Of a stretch of DNA of 64,000 bases, positions 1-8,903 are shown piece by piece. Both the position numbers and the translations under genes were made by a program. Under the pieces are notes generated by a model that was not told where the DNA came from, did no database searches, and saw only the letters and a program-made list of their open reading frames with translations. The stretch's first letter is position 1, and each line of letters begins with the position of its first letter. Origin of the DNA: Bog-473 sp963738135 (GTDB taxonomy: Bacteria; Actinomycetota; Acidimicrobiia; Acidimicrobiales; RAAP-2); NCBI GenBank assembly GCA_963738135.1, contig CAVTVK010000001.1, forward strand, positions 248,001-312,000, in the 5' to 3' direction.

Positions 1-448
1 GGAAGAGCCGGGGCCGCAGCTCCCAGCGCACGACGTTGGCCCACTGGTTGATCAGGAGCGGCAGGTCGCGGTGGCTCTGCACCCACTTGGAGAAGAAGCT
101 GTTGATCACCGTCTCGCTGGTGGGGCGGACGACCAACGGCTCTTCGAGCTCCTTGCCGCCGCCGTGCGTGACGACGGCCAGCTCGGGGGCGAAGCCTTCC
201 ACGTGCTCGGCTTCGAGCTTCAGGAAGGACTCGGGGATGAAGAGCGGGAAGTAGGCGTTCTCGGCCCCGGCCTCCTTGATGCGCCGGTCGAGCTCGGCCT
301 GCATGAGCTCCCAGATGCCGTAGCCCCAGGGCCGGATGACCATGGTGCCGCGGGCGGGGCCGTTGTCCGCCATCTCGGCGCCGGCGATCACCTCTTGGTA
401 CCAGCGCGGGAAGTCCTCTTCACGCGTGACGATCGCACCCTTGGCCAT
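1..448 (-). CDS. proS: Prolyl-tRNA synthetase, N-terminal part (cut by window edge)
   Basis: Charges tRNA-Pro with proline in the cytoplasm. About 149 N-terminal residues are visible, starting at ATG 448. The stretch RGTMVIRPWGYGIWE near residue 36 and RWELRPRLF at the edge (class II motif 2 region) match the archaeal/eukaryote-like (type 3) ProRS rather than the long bacterial form with an editing insert. The gene starts 11 bases after the ispG stop, so it is the last visible member of the rpsB-to-ispG operon. The C-terminal catalytic and anticodon-binding parts lie outside the window. Identification is strong; the subtype call rests on the N-terminus only. Confidence 0.88.
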   Translation of the reverse strand, partial: MAKGAIVTREEDFPRWYQEVIAGAEMADNGPARGTMVIRPWGYGIWELMQAELDRRIKEAGAENAYFPLFIPESFLKLEAEHVEGFAPELAVVTHGGGKELEEPLVVRPTSETVINSFFSKWVQSHRDLPLLINQWANVVRWELRPRLF

Positions 449-459
449 GGGTGCGCAGG

Positions 460-1701
460 CTAGTGGTCGGTCTCTCCCCCGCTGTGACGCCGGATGATCT
501 CGATCTTCTCGCCGGCGTGGTTGGGATCGGCGCCCGTCGCGTCGAGCAGGGCGCGCCGGTCGGCCTCCGCCTCGGCCTCTGCGCTCGAATCGGCCAGGGC
601 CAGACGCGCCTCGACCCCTTCGTCCACGAGACGCTCCGCCTCGTCCACCAGCGCCTGCACCATCTCCGACTCGGGGACGACGCGGATGATCTTGCCGCGG
701 ATGAAAAGGTGGCCCTTCTGCTTGCCGGCCGCAATGCCGAGGTCGGCCTCGCGCGCCTCGCCGGGGCCGTTGACCACACAACCCATCACCGCCACCTGAA
801 TGGGCAGGTTGAGTTTCTCGAGCGCCTCCTGGGCCTCCTTGGCCACCGCGATGACGTCCACCTGGGCCCGGCCGCACGAGGGGCAGGCGATGAGGTCGAG
901 ACCCTTGCGCTCCCGGAGGCCGAGCGATTCGAGCAACTGGCGCCCGGCCCGGGCTTCCTCCACCGGGTCCGCGGTCAGCGAGAAGCGGATGGTGTCGCCG
1001 ATGCCCTCGGCCAGCAGGGCGCCGATGCCGGCCGTGCCCTTGACCAGCCCGGCGGGCGGCGGCCCCGCCTCGGTCACACCGAGGTGCAGCGGGTGGTCGA
1101 ACGTCTCCGAGGCCAGCCGGTAGGCGGCGATCATCAGCGCCACCGAGGAGGCCTTGACCGAGATCTTCACGTCGGTGAAGTCGACCTCCTCGAAGAAGGC
1201 CAACTCGTTGCGGGCCGATTCCACCAGTGCCTCCGGTGTCGCTCCCCCGTACTTCTTGTAGAGGTCGGGGTGCAGCGATCCCGCGTTGACCCCGATGCGG
1301 ATCGGCACGCCGCGGTCACGCGCCTCGGCGGCCACCTGCTTGATCTCGGCCTCCTTGCGCAGATTGCCCGGGTTCAGACGCAGGCCCTGCACGCCGGCTT
1401 CCAGGGCGGCCAGCGCCATCTCGTGATGGAAATGGATGTCGGCCACGATCGGCACCGGCGAGCGCGGGACGATGTGGGCCAGACCCTCGGCCGCCGCCTC
1501 CTCGTTGCAGGTGCAGCGCACGATGTCGGCGCCCGCCGCCGCCAGCGCGTAGATCTGCGCCAGCGTGCCGTCAACGTCCGCCGTCTTGGTGGTCGTCATC
1601 GACTGCACCGTCACCGGTGCGCCGTCGCCGATGGGCACGCCGCCGAGGGTGATGCGGCGGGTGGGTCGGCGCGGGGACAGGAGTGACGCGGAGAGCTCCA
1701 C
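460..1701 (-). CDS. ispG: 4-hydroxy-3-methylbut-2-enyl diphosphate synthase (IspG/GcpE)
   Basis: Seventh step of the MEP isoprenoid pathway: reductive ring opening of methylerythritol cyclodiphosphate to HMBPP by an iron-sulfur enzyme. The 413-residue product shows the TIM-barrel start (GVPIGDGAPVTVQSMTTT, residues 21-38) and three cluster-ligand cysteines, C273 and C276 (CPSC) and C308, followed by E315. The GTG at 1701 is chosen because it lies just after the rseP stop; the open frame extends further upstream only over rseP. The C-terminal 40 residues are acidic and alanine-rich, longer than usual for the family. dxr, another MEP gene, lies two genes upstream. Confidence 0.93.
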   Translation of the reverse strand: MELSASLLSPRRPTRRITLGGVPIGDGAPVTVQSMTTTKTADVDGTLAQIYALAAAGADIVRCTCNEEAAAEGLAHIVPRSPVPIVADIHFHHEMALAALEAGVQGLRLNPGNLRKEAEIKQVAAEARDRGVPIRIGVNAGSLHPDLYKKYGGATPEALVESARNELAFFEEVDFTDVKISVKASSVALMIAAYRLASETFDHPLHLGVTEAGPPPAGLVKGTAGIGALLAEGIGDTIRFSLTADPVEEARAGRQLLESLGLRERKGLDLIACPSCGRAQVDVIAVAKEAQEALEKLNLPIQVAVMGCVVNGPGEAREADLGIAAGKQKGHLFIRGKIIRVVPESEMVQALVDEAERLVDEGVEARLALADSSAEAEAEADRRALLDATGADPNHAGEKIEIIRRHSGGETDH

Positions 1702-1705
1702 GAGG

Positions 1706-3004
1706 TCAGTGGAGCTGCAGCGGATGGGTGATATCGAGATAGATCCCGGCGAAGACGAACACCAGGAGGAAGGCGATGAAGAGCGCGGCCACCGGGAACA
1801 GCTTCGTGATGTCGGCCCGGTAGTAGGGCTGCCCCCGCTTGGTGCGTATCCACTCGTAGGCGGCAACGGCGACGTGCCCGCCATCGAGGGGGATCATCGG
1901 CAGCATGTTCAAGATTGCGAAGACGACGTTGATCGCGATGAGGAGGACGAGCACCGAAGCGAGACCGGCCTGCTCCGACTGGGCACCGAGGTTGGCGATC
2001 CCGAGAATCGACACCGGCCGCGGCGCCGAGCCGGGATTGTTGACGACGGACTGCGCATCCTTCGAGTTCGTCACCTGATGGAACACCGACGAGAACCCAC
2101 TGGGCGAGAAGGTCTGCCCGAGCCCGGTGATCTCCTGGTGCGTGATGGTCCACATGTCCGAGAGGGCGGCACCCGGTGCCGACAGCGCGGCGATCGGCGT
2201 GGTGGCGGAGGAGATCTCGACGCCGAGGTACCCGCGGTTGGCCAGGGGTGCACCGTCCACCTTGACGCCCTTGCCGTTCTGGGGCGTCGCCGTCAGGTGG
2301 ATGAGCTTGCCGTCGCGCTCGACACCGAGCGTGAGGGGCGTGCCGGCAGAACGCTTGATGGCGTTCGTCATGGAGTTGGGATTGGCGAAGTGCTTGCCGT
2401 TCACCGAGACGATGGTGTCCCCGACCTTCAGGCCGGCCAGCGCCGCCGGGGTGGTCCGGCCCGGCCATTGTTCGAGAGCGCCCACTTTGTAGTTGTTCGT
2501 CGCCCGCCCGAAGCTGAAGACCAGAATGAGGGCGAGGACGAACGCGATGAGGATGTGCATGACCGAGCCTGCGGACGCCACGATGATCCGCTGGTGGAAC
2601 GGCTGCTGCCGGTAGGCCCGGGCCTCGTCCTCCTCGGGCACCTCCTCCGTGGAGGTGAATCCGGTGATGCGCACGTAGCCACCGGCCGGAATGGCCTTGA
2701 CCCCGTACTCGGTCTCGCCCCGGCGCACCGACCACAGCCGGGGGCCGAATCCGACGAAGTACTCGGTCACCTTCATGCCGGCCCGCTTGGCGGTGATGAA
2801 GTGCCCGAACTCGTGCAGCATGACGATGGCGAAGAGAATGGCGATGAAGAGGAGGAGGTAGCCCCAGCCCAGCGCGATGAACACTCCCGTGATCAGGACG
2901 AGGGCCACCACCAGCTGGATGACCCGCTGCGGGTTGTTGTCCGGGGCCGGTTCTGGCTGGATGGGCTGCTCCGCCGCCGGCGCTTCCTTCTCGGTGAGCG
3001 TCAT
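1706..3004 (-). CDS. rseP: Site-2 intramembrane zinc metalloprotease RseP (M50)
   Basis: Membrane-embedded protease that cleaves transmembrane segments of anti-sigma factors and signal peptides. The 432-residue product has a short proline-rich N-terminus, a first membrane segment near 28-62, the zinc motif HEFGH at 64-68, a PDZ-like domain in the middle (GLKVGDTIVSVNG), and the second active-site motif NMLPMIPLDGG ending near 376, then C-terminal membrane segments. ATG 3004 is chosen because the longer frame upstream overlaps the end of dxr. It lies between dxr and ispG, the usual actinobacterial order. Confidence 0.93.
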   Translation of the reverse strand: MTLTEKEAPAAEQPIQPEPAPDNNPQRVIQLVVALVLITGVFIALGWGYLLLFIAILFAIVMLHEFGHFITAKRAGMKVTEYFVGFGPRLWSVRRGETEYGVKAIPAGGYVRITGFTSTEEVPEEDEARAYRQQPFHQRIIVASAGSVMHILIAFVLALILVFSFGRATNNYKVGALEQWPGRTTPAALAGLKVGDTIVSVNGKHFANPNSMTNAIKRSAGTPLTLGVERDGKLIHLTATPQNGKGVKVDGAPLANRGYLGVEISSATTPIAALSAPGAALSDMWTITHQEITGLGQTFSPSGFSSVFHQVTNSKDAQSVVNNPGSAPRPVSILGIANLGAQSEQAGLASVLVLLIAINVVFAILNMLPMIPLDGGHVAVAAYEWIRTKRGQPYYRADITKLFPVAALFIAFLLVFVFAGIYLDITHPLQLH

Positions 3005-3017
3005 GACAGCTGCAACG

Positions 3018-4188
3018 CTACCGGCCGCCACCGAAGGTGCGGCGTCGGTCCAGTGCGAGGCGCGCCCGGGCCCTGGCCTGGGCATCGGCCGCCAGCACGG
3101 CATCGACCTCGTCGACGGGTTCGTCCACCCACCCCTCCATCGTCTCGGCCACCACGTCGGCGATACCGGCCCAGGGCAGGGCATTCCCGAGGAACGCCTC
3201 GACAGCCACCTCGTTGGCGGCGCTGAGCCAGGCCGGGGCCGATCCGCCCCGCCGGCCCGCCTCGTAGGCCAGGTCGATGCAGCCGAACACGGCGCGGTCC
3301 GGCAGGCTCGAAGGTCAGGGTCTGGGCCCCCGCCCAGTCGAGGGCCCCGAAGGCCGTGGCCACCCGGTCGGGCCAGCCGAGGGCGTACCCGATGGGGAGG
3401 CGCATGTCGGGGTTCGACAATTGGGCCAGCGTTGACCCGTCACGCAGCTCCACCATGGAGTGCACGATCGACTGCGGGTGCACCACGATGTCGATCCGGT
3501 CGTACCCGATGCCGAAGAGCTCGTGCGCCTCAATCACCTCGAGGCCCTTGTTCATGAGGGTCGAGGAGTCGACGGTGATCTTCGGCCCCATCGACCATGT
3601 CGGGTGGGCCAGCGCGTCGGTCACCGTCACGGTATCGAGGCGCTCGGGGGTCATGCCGCGGAAGGGGCCACCCGACGCGGTGAGCAGCAGCCGGGCCACG
3701 TCCGTGACGGCGTGCACCGCGGCCAGGCACTGGTGGACGGCGCAGTGCTCGGAATCCACCGGGACGATCTCGGCGCCCGGGGTGCGGCGCGCCTTCTGCA
3801 CGACGGGGGCGCCGGCGATCAGCGACTCCTTGTTGGCCAGCGCGAGCCGCTTGCCGGACTCGAGCGCGGCCATGGTCACGGGCAGGCCGGCGAAGCCCAC
3901 GACCGCGTTGAGCACGACGTCGGCACCGGCGGCGGCGGCCACCATGCCTTCCTCCCCCACCATCACCTCGGTGCCCGCCGGGACTCCGTCACGCACCTCG
4001 CCGTAACGGTCCGGGTCGCCGATGACGACCAACGCGGGACCGAAGGCGGCCGTCTGGGCCAGGAGCTCCTCGACGGAGCGCTGGGCGGCCAGGGCGTGGA
4101 CGCGGAAGCGCTCGGGCTCGGTGCGTATGACGTCGAGTGCCTGGGTACCGACGGAGCCGGTGGAGCCCAGCAGGCTGACCGTGCGCAT
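3018..4188 (-). CDS. dxr: 1-deoxy-D-xylulose 5-phosphate reductoisomerase, frame broken by one extra base
   Basis: First committed MEP pathway enzyme, NADPH-dependent conversion of DXP to MEP. From ATG 4188 the frame gives the Rossmann motif LLGSTGSVGTQ, ALANKESLIAG, the EIVPVDSEHCAVHQCL metal/substrate segment and TASGGPFRG, all intact. After LTFEP (about 3304) the frame turns into arginine/glycine-rich sequence, while the next frame continues as PDRAVFGCIDLAYEAG and SAANEVAVEAFLG down to a stop at 3018, aligning without gap to the family C-terminus. One surplus base near 3301-3306 explains it. Either the gene is a pseudogene or the sequence is wrong here; the latter is likelier because the pathway gene ispG is intact and in the same operon. 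Confidence 0.88.
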
Positions 4189-4200
4189 CAGCGGGTCAGC

Positions 4201-5760
4201 TCACCCGAGGTGCATCGCTTTGACCACGAAGTACGTGGCGGGCATGACGAACAGCAGGCCGTCGACCCGGTCGAGCACGCCGCCGTGGCCGGGCAGCAAC
4301 CGCCCCATGTCCTTGAGCCCCAGATGACGCTTGATCATGGACTGGCTCAGGTCGCCCAACGGCGCCACGATCGCCACCACCACGCCGTAGATCGCCGCCT
4401 TGCTCAGCGTCCACGGATGGATGAAGTGGACGACGATGATCGAGACGAGGATGGCGGCGACGGCACCACCGATCAGGCCCTCCCAGCTCTTGTTGGGGCT
4501 GATGGACGGCGCCAGCCGATGACGCCCCATGGACGCACCGACCAGCAGCGAGGCCACGTCGTCAGCCACCGTGACGATGACTGCGGCCAACAGGAAGGCG
4601 ATGCCGTGGCGGTCGGGGAACAGGTTGGGATTGAGCAGCAGCGCCGCGAAGGAGCCGAAGGCGCCGATCCAGACGAAGACGAAGACGGACGACGAGAGGC
4701 CCGACACCGGTTCGGCGGCCGGCTCGACCCGGGCCAGGTACCAGATGAAGGAGCCGGCAACCAGCAGGACGAGGACGAGCGGCAACGCCGCCACGCCCTT
4801 GTTGTAGGTCTCGATGAGGAGCGACAGGACGGCGACCAGCCCCAGCAACGTGGCCGGGTGGTACTGGGCCCGCCGGAAGGCGGCATAGGCCTCGGCCGTC
4901 GCCAGCAGGACGACCACGCAGACGATGACCATGCTGGCCACCGTGCCGGCGGCGAAGCAGGCCAGCGCGATGGCGCCGAGCAGGATGCCCGAGCCGATGG
5001 CCACCCGCATGTCGCGACCCGCCGTCCCCGCCGTGTTGACGTTGCCGGTGCGGGTGGCGTTGCCGTTGCTCCGACTCGCCCGGGTGGCGCGTGGCTTGGG
5101 TTCGGGCGCCCGGGGCGGGGTGAGGCGCGACGCCGCCACGGCCGACGCGCCGGCGGTGATCGGCACGGCCGCCCGCGGCGCCCCGTTCCCCGCCTCGAAC
5201 TCCGGCTCGTAGCCGGGTTCTTGCAGGAGGACGTGTTCGGGCTGGTGCACGGGTTCCGGCTCGGGCTCGGGCTCGGGGAGGGGCTCGAAGCCGGGCTCGG
5301 GCGGGATGACGAGCGTGTCGTCGGACTCGAAGTGCCAGGGCTGCCGCTCCACGTCGACGTCTTCGCGCTGCTCGCCCAGGAGCGCGCCGACCGCAGGCAG
5401 GTCGTCCGACAACATCGACGGCTCGAAGACCTCTTCCTGGGCCTCCCAGTCCGTCTCCTCCTCGCGCCACGTCGGCGGCGCCACGGACTGCTCCTCGCCC
5501 GCGCTGGTATCGAGGATGGCGGGAACCTGCCCGGTGGGCGCGTCGTTCCAGTGCGGGATCTCCGGGTGGTCGTCGACGACCGGTCCGGTCACCTCGCGCA
5601 CGGTGTCGCCAGCCGGCTCGGCGCCGATGATGCGCACGCGCCCGGAGTGGTAGCTCGGCGGCTCCTCCTCGATCCCCTCCGCGCCGGTTTCGGCGGCATC
5701 GTCGAGGTCGTCACCAGAGCCGTTCATGAAGTCCTGAAAATCGTCTGTGTCGTCGGGCAC
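4201..5760 (-). CDS. cdsA: Phosphatidate cytidylyltransferase with long disordered N-terminus
   Basis: Makes CDP-diacylglycerol from phosphatidate and CTP in the membrane, the branch point of phospholipid synthesis. The last 270 residues carry about eight hydrophobic segments and the family signature near the C-terminus (KRHLGLKDMGRLLPGHGGVLDRVD). The first 240 residues are unusual: acidic, proline-rich, with an EPEPEPEPEP run around 5256-5282 and no visible domain. Total 519 residues against roughly 270-310 for most CdsA. The start is GTG 5760 with GAGGAG just upstream, 10 bases from the frr stop. The N-terminal extension is GC3-rich in this frame, so it is probably really translated. Confidence 0.92.
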   Translation of the reverse strand: MPDDTDDFQDFMNGSGDDLDDAAETGAEGIEEEPPSYHSGRVRIIGAEPAGDTVREVTGPVVDDHPEIPHWNDAPTGQVPAILDTSAGEEQSVAPPTWREEETDWEAQEEVFEPSMLSDDLPAVGALLGEQREDVDVERQPWHFESDDTLVIPPEPGFEPLPEPEPEPEPVHQPEHVLLQEPGYEPEFEAGNGAPRAAVPITAGASAVAASRLTPPRAPEPKPRATRASRSNGNATRTGNVNTAGTAGRDMRVAIGSGILLGAIALACFAAGTVASMVIVCVVVLLATAEAYAAFRRAQYHPATLLGLVAVLSLLIETYNKGVAALPLVLVLLVAGSFIWYLARVEPAAEPVSGLSSSVFVFVWIGAFGSFAALLLNPNLFPDRHGIAFLLAAVIVTVADDVASLLVGASMGRHRLAPSISPNKSWEGLIGGAVAAILVSIIVVHFIHPWTLSKAAIYGVVVAIVAPLGDLSQSMIKRHLGLKDMGRLLPGHGGVLDRVDGLLFVMPATYFVVKAMHLG

Positions 5761-5770
5761 CGTTCGCTCC

Positions 5771-6340
5771 TCAGACCTGGAGCAGTTCTTGCTCTTTGTT
5801 GGCGAGCAACTGATCGATGGCGGCCACTTGCTCCTGGGTGATCTTGTCGAGGTCCTTCTCGACCCGGTCGAGCTCGTCGGTCGAGAGGTCGCCGTCCTTT
5901 TGGAGCGCCTCGAGATCGTGTCGTCCCGCCCTCCGCAGGTTGCGCACAGCTACCTTCCCCTCCTCGGCCTTGTGCCGGACGACCTTCACCAGCTCCTTCC
6001 GCCGCTCTTCTGTCAACGGTGGAAAGGCCAACCGGATCACCGTGCCGTCGTTGGTGGGATTGATTCCCAGGTCGGAACCCATGATGGCCTTTTCGATCGC
6101 GCCAAGCGAGCCTTTGTCGTACGGGGAGATCACCAGGAGCATGGCGTCAGGCACGCTGAACCCGGCCAGCTGACGCAGCGCGGTAGGCGTCCCGTAGTAG
6201 TCGACCATCAGTGGTTCGAGCAGCGCCGAGGAGGCCCGGCCCGTACGCACGTTGCTCATCTCGTGGCGGACGTGGTCGATGGCCTTGGCCATCTTGTCCC
6301 TGGTGTCATCCTTGACCAGGGCGGCGAGGTCGTCGTCCAT
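5771..6340 (-). CDS. frr: Ribosome recycling factor
   Basis: Splits post-termination ribosomes together with EF-G. The 189-residue product is full length, with the conserved NVRTGRASSALLEPLMVDYYG helix-turn segment (residues 30-50), the domain II motif NPTNDGTVIRLAFPPLTEERR, and the closing three-helix bundle VRNLRRAGRHDLE. The ATG shares one base with the pyrH stop (TGATG), indicating translational coupling. Its place downstream of pyrH and upstream of cdsA is the standard order. Confidence 0.97.
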   Translation of the reverse strand: MDDDLAALVKDDTRDKMAKAIDHVRHEMSNVRTGRASSALLEPLMVDYYGTPTALRQLAGFSVPDAMLLVISPYDKGSLGAIEKAIMGSDLGINPTNDGTVIRLAFPPLTEERRKELVKVVRHKAEEGKVAVRNLRRAGRHDLEALQKDGDLSTDELDRVEKDLDKITQEQVAAIDQLLANKEQELLQV

Positions 6341-7059
6341 CAGCGGACCAGCGTACCGATCTCTTCACCGCTGAGGGCACGAGGGATGTTGCCCGGGACC
6401 ATGAGGTCGAAGACCCGGATCGGCAGGTTGTTGTCCTTGCAGAAGGTGATGGCGGTGAGATCCATCACCCGCAGGTCCTTGTTGATGACCTCCATGAACG
6501 AGATCTCCTCGTAGCGGGTGGCCGTCGGATCGAGCTTGGGATCGGCGCTGTAGACACCGTCGACGCCGGAGTGGGTGCCCTTGCACAGGAGCTCGGCGCC
6601 GATTTCCGCGGCCCGCAGCGCGGCGGGGGTGTCCGTGGTGAAGAACGGGTTGCCCATGCCGGCGGCGAAGACGACGATGCGGCCCTTCTCGAGGTGGCGG
6701 ATGGCCCGGCGCCGGATGTACGGCTCGGCCACCTCGGCCATGGAGAGCGCGCTCAGCACCCGCGTCGGCTGGTTCTGCTGCTCCAGCGCGTCCTGCAGCG
6801 CCAGGGCGTTGATGACGGTCCCGAGCATGCCCATGGTGTCGGAGGTGGCGCGGTCCATGCCGCCGCTCTCCCCCGTCGTGCCGCGCCAGATGTTGCCGCC
6901 GCCGACCACGACAGCCAGCTCGAGGCCCCCGCCGTCCATGGCGCGGCCCATCTCCTTGGCCATGCGCTCCACGGTGGCGGCATCGATGGTCTCGTCCGAC
7001 GCGGCGGAGGCGAGCGCCTCGCCCGACATCTTCAGCACGATCCGACGCGGTTCTCCCAC
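6340..7059 (-). CDS. pyrH: UMP kinase (uridylate kinase)
   Basis: Phosphorylates UMP to UDP in pyrimidine nucleotide synthesis; bacterial UMP kinases belong to the amino acid kinase fold. The 239-residue product shows LKMSGEAL at the N-terminus, the glycine-rich VVVGGGNIWRG segment, the substrate region TPAALRAAEIGAELLCKGT and GVDGVYSADPK. GTG 7059 is the start, 11 bases after the tsf stop. Length and motifs are typical. It sits between tsf and frr, the conserved translation operon order. Confidence 0.97.
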   Translation of the reverse strand: MGEPRRIVLKMSGEALASAASDETIDAATVERMAKEMGRAMDGGGLELAVVVGGGNIWRGTTGESGGMDRATSDTMGMLGTVINALALQDALEQQNQPTRVLSALSMAEVAEPYIRRRAIRHLEKGRIVVFAAGMGNPFFTTDTPAALRAAEIGAELLCKGTHSGVDGVYSADPKLDPTATRYEEISFMEVINKDLRVMDLTAITFCKDNNLPIRVFDLMVPGNIPRALSGEEIGTLVR

Positions 7060-7070
7060 GGGCAGCAGCG

Positions 7071-7865
7071 TCAGGCGCCGATGACGACCTGCGCGAACGA
7101 CACGATGCGGGCCGAGCCGAGCATGCCCGCGATCGTCTGCTTCTCGTCCCGCACGTACGCCTGGTCGAGCAGCACCCGCTCCTTGAACCAGCCCGTCAGG
7201 CGGCCCTCGACGATCTTGTCCAGAGCGGCCTCGGGCTTGCCCTCGTTGCGCGTGATCGTCGTCAAGGTCTCGCGCTCGGCAGCCACGTCGGCCTCGGGGA
7301 CCTCGTCGCGGCTCAGGTAGGTCGGCTTTGTGAAGGCGATGTGCACGGCGATGTCGTGTGCCAGCTCGTCGCTGCCGCCCTCGATCACCACGGCCACGGC
7401 GTTGACGCCGCGCCCCGCCTGCAGATGCTGGTAGGTGTCGAGCACCTGGCCGGACTCGGCCACCAGGCGGCGTACCCGCCCGACCGAGATGTTCTCCTTC
7501 AGCGTCGAGCGCAGGCCGTCGATGGCGTCGTCGAGCTCCGCCGCGGCTTCCTCCCCCTTGGCCGCCACCAGGGCGGCCAGCTCATCGGTCAGCTTCACGA
7601 ACTCGTCGGCCTTGGCGACGAAGTCCGTCTCGCAGCGCAGCTCGACCACGGCGGCGGCGTCACCGGAGCGGGCCACGGCCACGGCGCCCTCGGAGGCCTC
7701 ACGGTCGCTCCGCTTGGCCGCGCCGGCCAATCCCCTCTCACGGAGCAATTTTGCGGCCTCTTGGAGGTCGCCCCCGGTCTCCTCGAGGGCGTTGCGGCAA
7801 TCGAGGATGCCGGCGCCGGTCATCTGGCGCAGCGCCGAAACGTCCTTGGCGGTGTAGCTGGCCAC
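7071..7865 (-). CDS. tsf: Translation elongation factor Ts
   Basis: Guanine nucleotide exchange factor for EF-Tu. The 264-residue product starts ASYTAKDVSALRQMTGAGILDCRNAL, the UBA-like N-terminal domain, followed by the hallmark RCETDFVAKADEF (about residues 77-89) and a C-terminal core. The start is taken as GTG 7865, three bases beyond the rpsB stop; a longer frame upstream only overlaps rpsB. The pairing with rpsB on one transcript is universal in bacteria. Confidence 0.96.
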   Translation of the reverse strand: MASYTAKDVSALRQMTGAGILDCRNALEETGGDLQEAAKLLRERGLAGAAKRSDREASEGAVAVARSGDAAAVVELRCETDFVAKADEFVKLTDELAALVAAKGEEAAAELDDAIDGLRSTLKENISVGRVRRLVAESGQVLDTYQHLQAGRGVNAVAVVIEGGSDELAHDIAVHIAFTKPTYLSRDEVPEADVAAERETLTTITRNEGKPEAALDKIVEGRLTGWFKERVLLDQAYVRDEKQTIAGMLGSARIVSFAQVVIGA

Positions 7866-7867
7866 GG

Positions 7868-8746
7868 TCAGGCCACCTCGGCTGGCTCGGGGCTGGCCGC
7901 TGGGGCGGGGGCTGTGGCGGGGGCTGCGCCGGGGGCGGCGGCGGGGGCCGGAGCCGGCGCCGAGGCGGCAGCGGCCGCAGCGGCCTGGGCCCGGCGGGGA
8001 CGCGGGGCCGACGACGGGCCGGTCTCCTCCGGCGCGGGGGGCGCGAGCTTGCGGCGGTGCTCGGCGATGAAGCGCCCTTCGACGACGGCGTCCGCGATGA
8101 CGCGGCACATGAGTGAGCCCGAACGGATGGCGTCGTCGTTGCCGGGGATCACGTAGTCGATGACGTCGGGGTCGCAGTTGGTGTCGACGACCGCCACCAC
8201 GGGGAGCCCGAGCTTGCGGGCCTCGGTCACGGCGATGTGCTCCTTCTTGGTGTCGATCACGAACACCGCATTGGGGAGCCGTTCGAGGTTGGCGATGCCA
8301 CCCAGGTTGCGGCTCAGCTTCTCGAGCTCGCGTGTGTGCTGCAGGGCCTCGCGCTTGGGCATGCCCTCGAAGTCGCCGGCGGCCTCCATGGTTCGCAGCT
8401 CCTGCATGCGCTTCACCCGGCCCGAGACCGTGGCGAAGTTCGTCAGCATGCCGCCCAGCCAGCGCTGGTTGACGTAGGGCATGTTGCACGCCTCGGCGTA
8501 CTCGGCCACGGGGCCCTGGGTCTGCTTCTTCGTCCCCACGAACAGGATCGTGCCGCCGTCGGCCACGAGGTCACGCACGAACGAGTAGGCGGACTCGACG
8601 CCGGTGAGCGTCTTGCGCAGGTCGATGAGATAGATCCCGTTGCGCTCACCAAGAATGAAGCGCTTCATCTTCGGGTTCCATCGCCGCGTCTGGTGGCCGA
8701 AGTGAACCCCGGCCTCCAAAAGCTGTCGCATGGAAACGACGGCCAT
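7868..8746 (-). CDS. rpsB: 30S ribosomal protein S2
   Basis: Small-subunit ribosomal protein. ATG 8746 is preceded by a textbook GGAGGAAAA, which rules out the longer upstream frame. Conserved parts include LLEAGVHFGHQTRRWNPKMK, NGIYLIDLRKTL, LFVGTKKQ, YVNQRWLGGMLTNF and a GLPVVAVVDTNCDPD segment. The product is 292 residues; the last 60 or so form an alanine/proline-rich tail (from about residue 235) common in high-GC actinobacteria. First gene of the operon that runs to proS. Confidence 0.97.
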   Translation of the reverse strand: MAVVSMRQLLEAGVHFGHQTRRWNPKMKRFILGERNGIYLIDLRKTLTGVESAYSFVRDLVADGGTILFVGTKKQTQGPVAEYAEACNMPYVNQRWLGGMLTNFATVSGRVKRMQELRTMEAAGDFEGMPKREALQHTRELEKLSRNLGGIANLERLPNAVFVIDTKKEHIAVTEARKLGLPVVAVVDTNCDPDVIDYVIPGNDDAIRSGSLMCRVIADAVVEGRFIAEHRRKLAPPAPEETGPSSAPRPRRAQAAAAAAASAPAPAPAAAPGAAPATAPAPAASPEPAEVA

Positions 8747-8870
8747 AGTGCTTTTCCTCCAGTCGGTTGCTCCCCTGACGCAGCGCCGCCCGATGGCGGC
8801 GACCGTGGAACGCGTGCAGGTGGTGTTTGTCGGTACTGCCGCCCACCCCCTGGTGGGCCGAACCATGCTA
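8747..8870 (-). promoter_or_regulatory. rpsB promoter and structured leader
   Basis: A TAGCAT hexamer on the minus strand (8865-8870) fits the TANNNT -10 form seen elsewhere in this window and would give a leader of roughly 110 nt. The leader can fold into two 7-bp stems with 4-base loops: 8841-8858 (GCCCACC/GGTGGGC) and 8784-8801 (CGCCGCC/GGCGGCG), before GGAGGAAAA. S2 is known to repress its own operon in other bacteria; a role for these stems is inference. The first hairpin could instead end xerC transcription, since it lies 46 bases after that gene. Confidence 0.35.
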
Positions 8871-8903
8871 GCCGCTCAGCGGGCCTTCAGCCGGGGGTGC
8901 CCT

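Noticed and set aside
3460..5841. 793-residue plus-strand open frame
   Set aside because: Antisense to dxr and cdsA, in a frame kept open by GC-rich codons; histidine/arginine/glycine-rich with no motifs.
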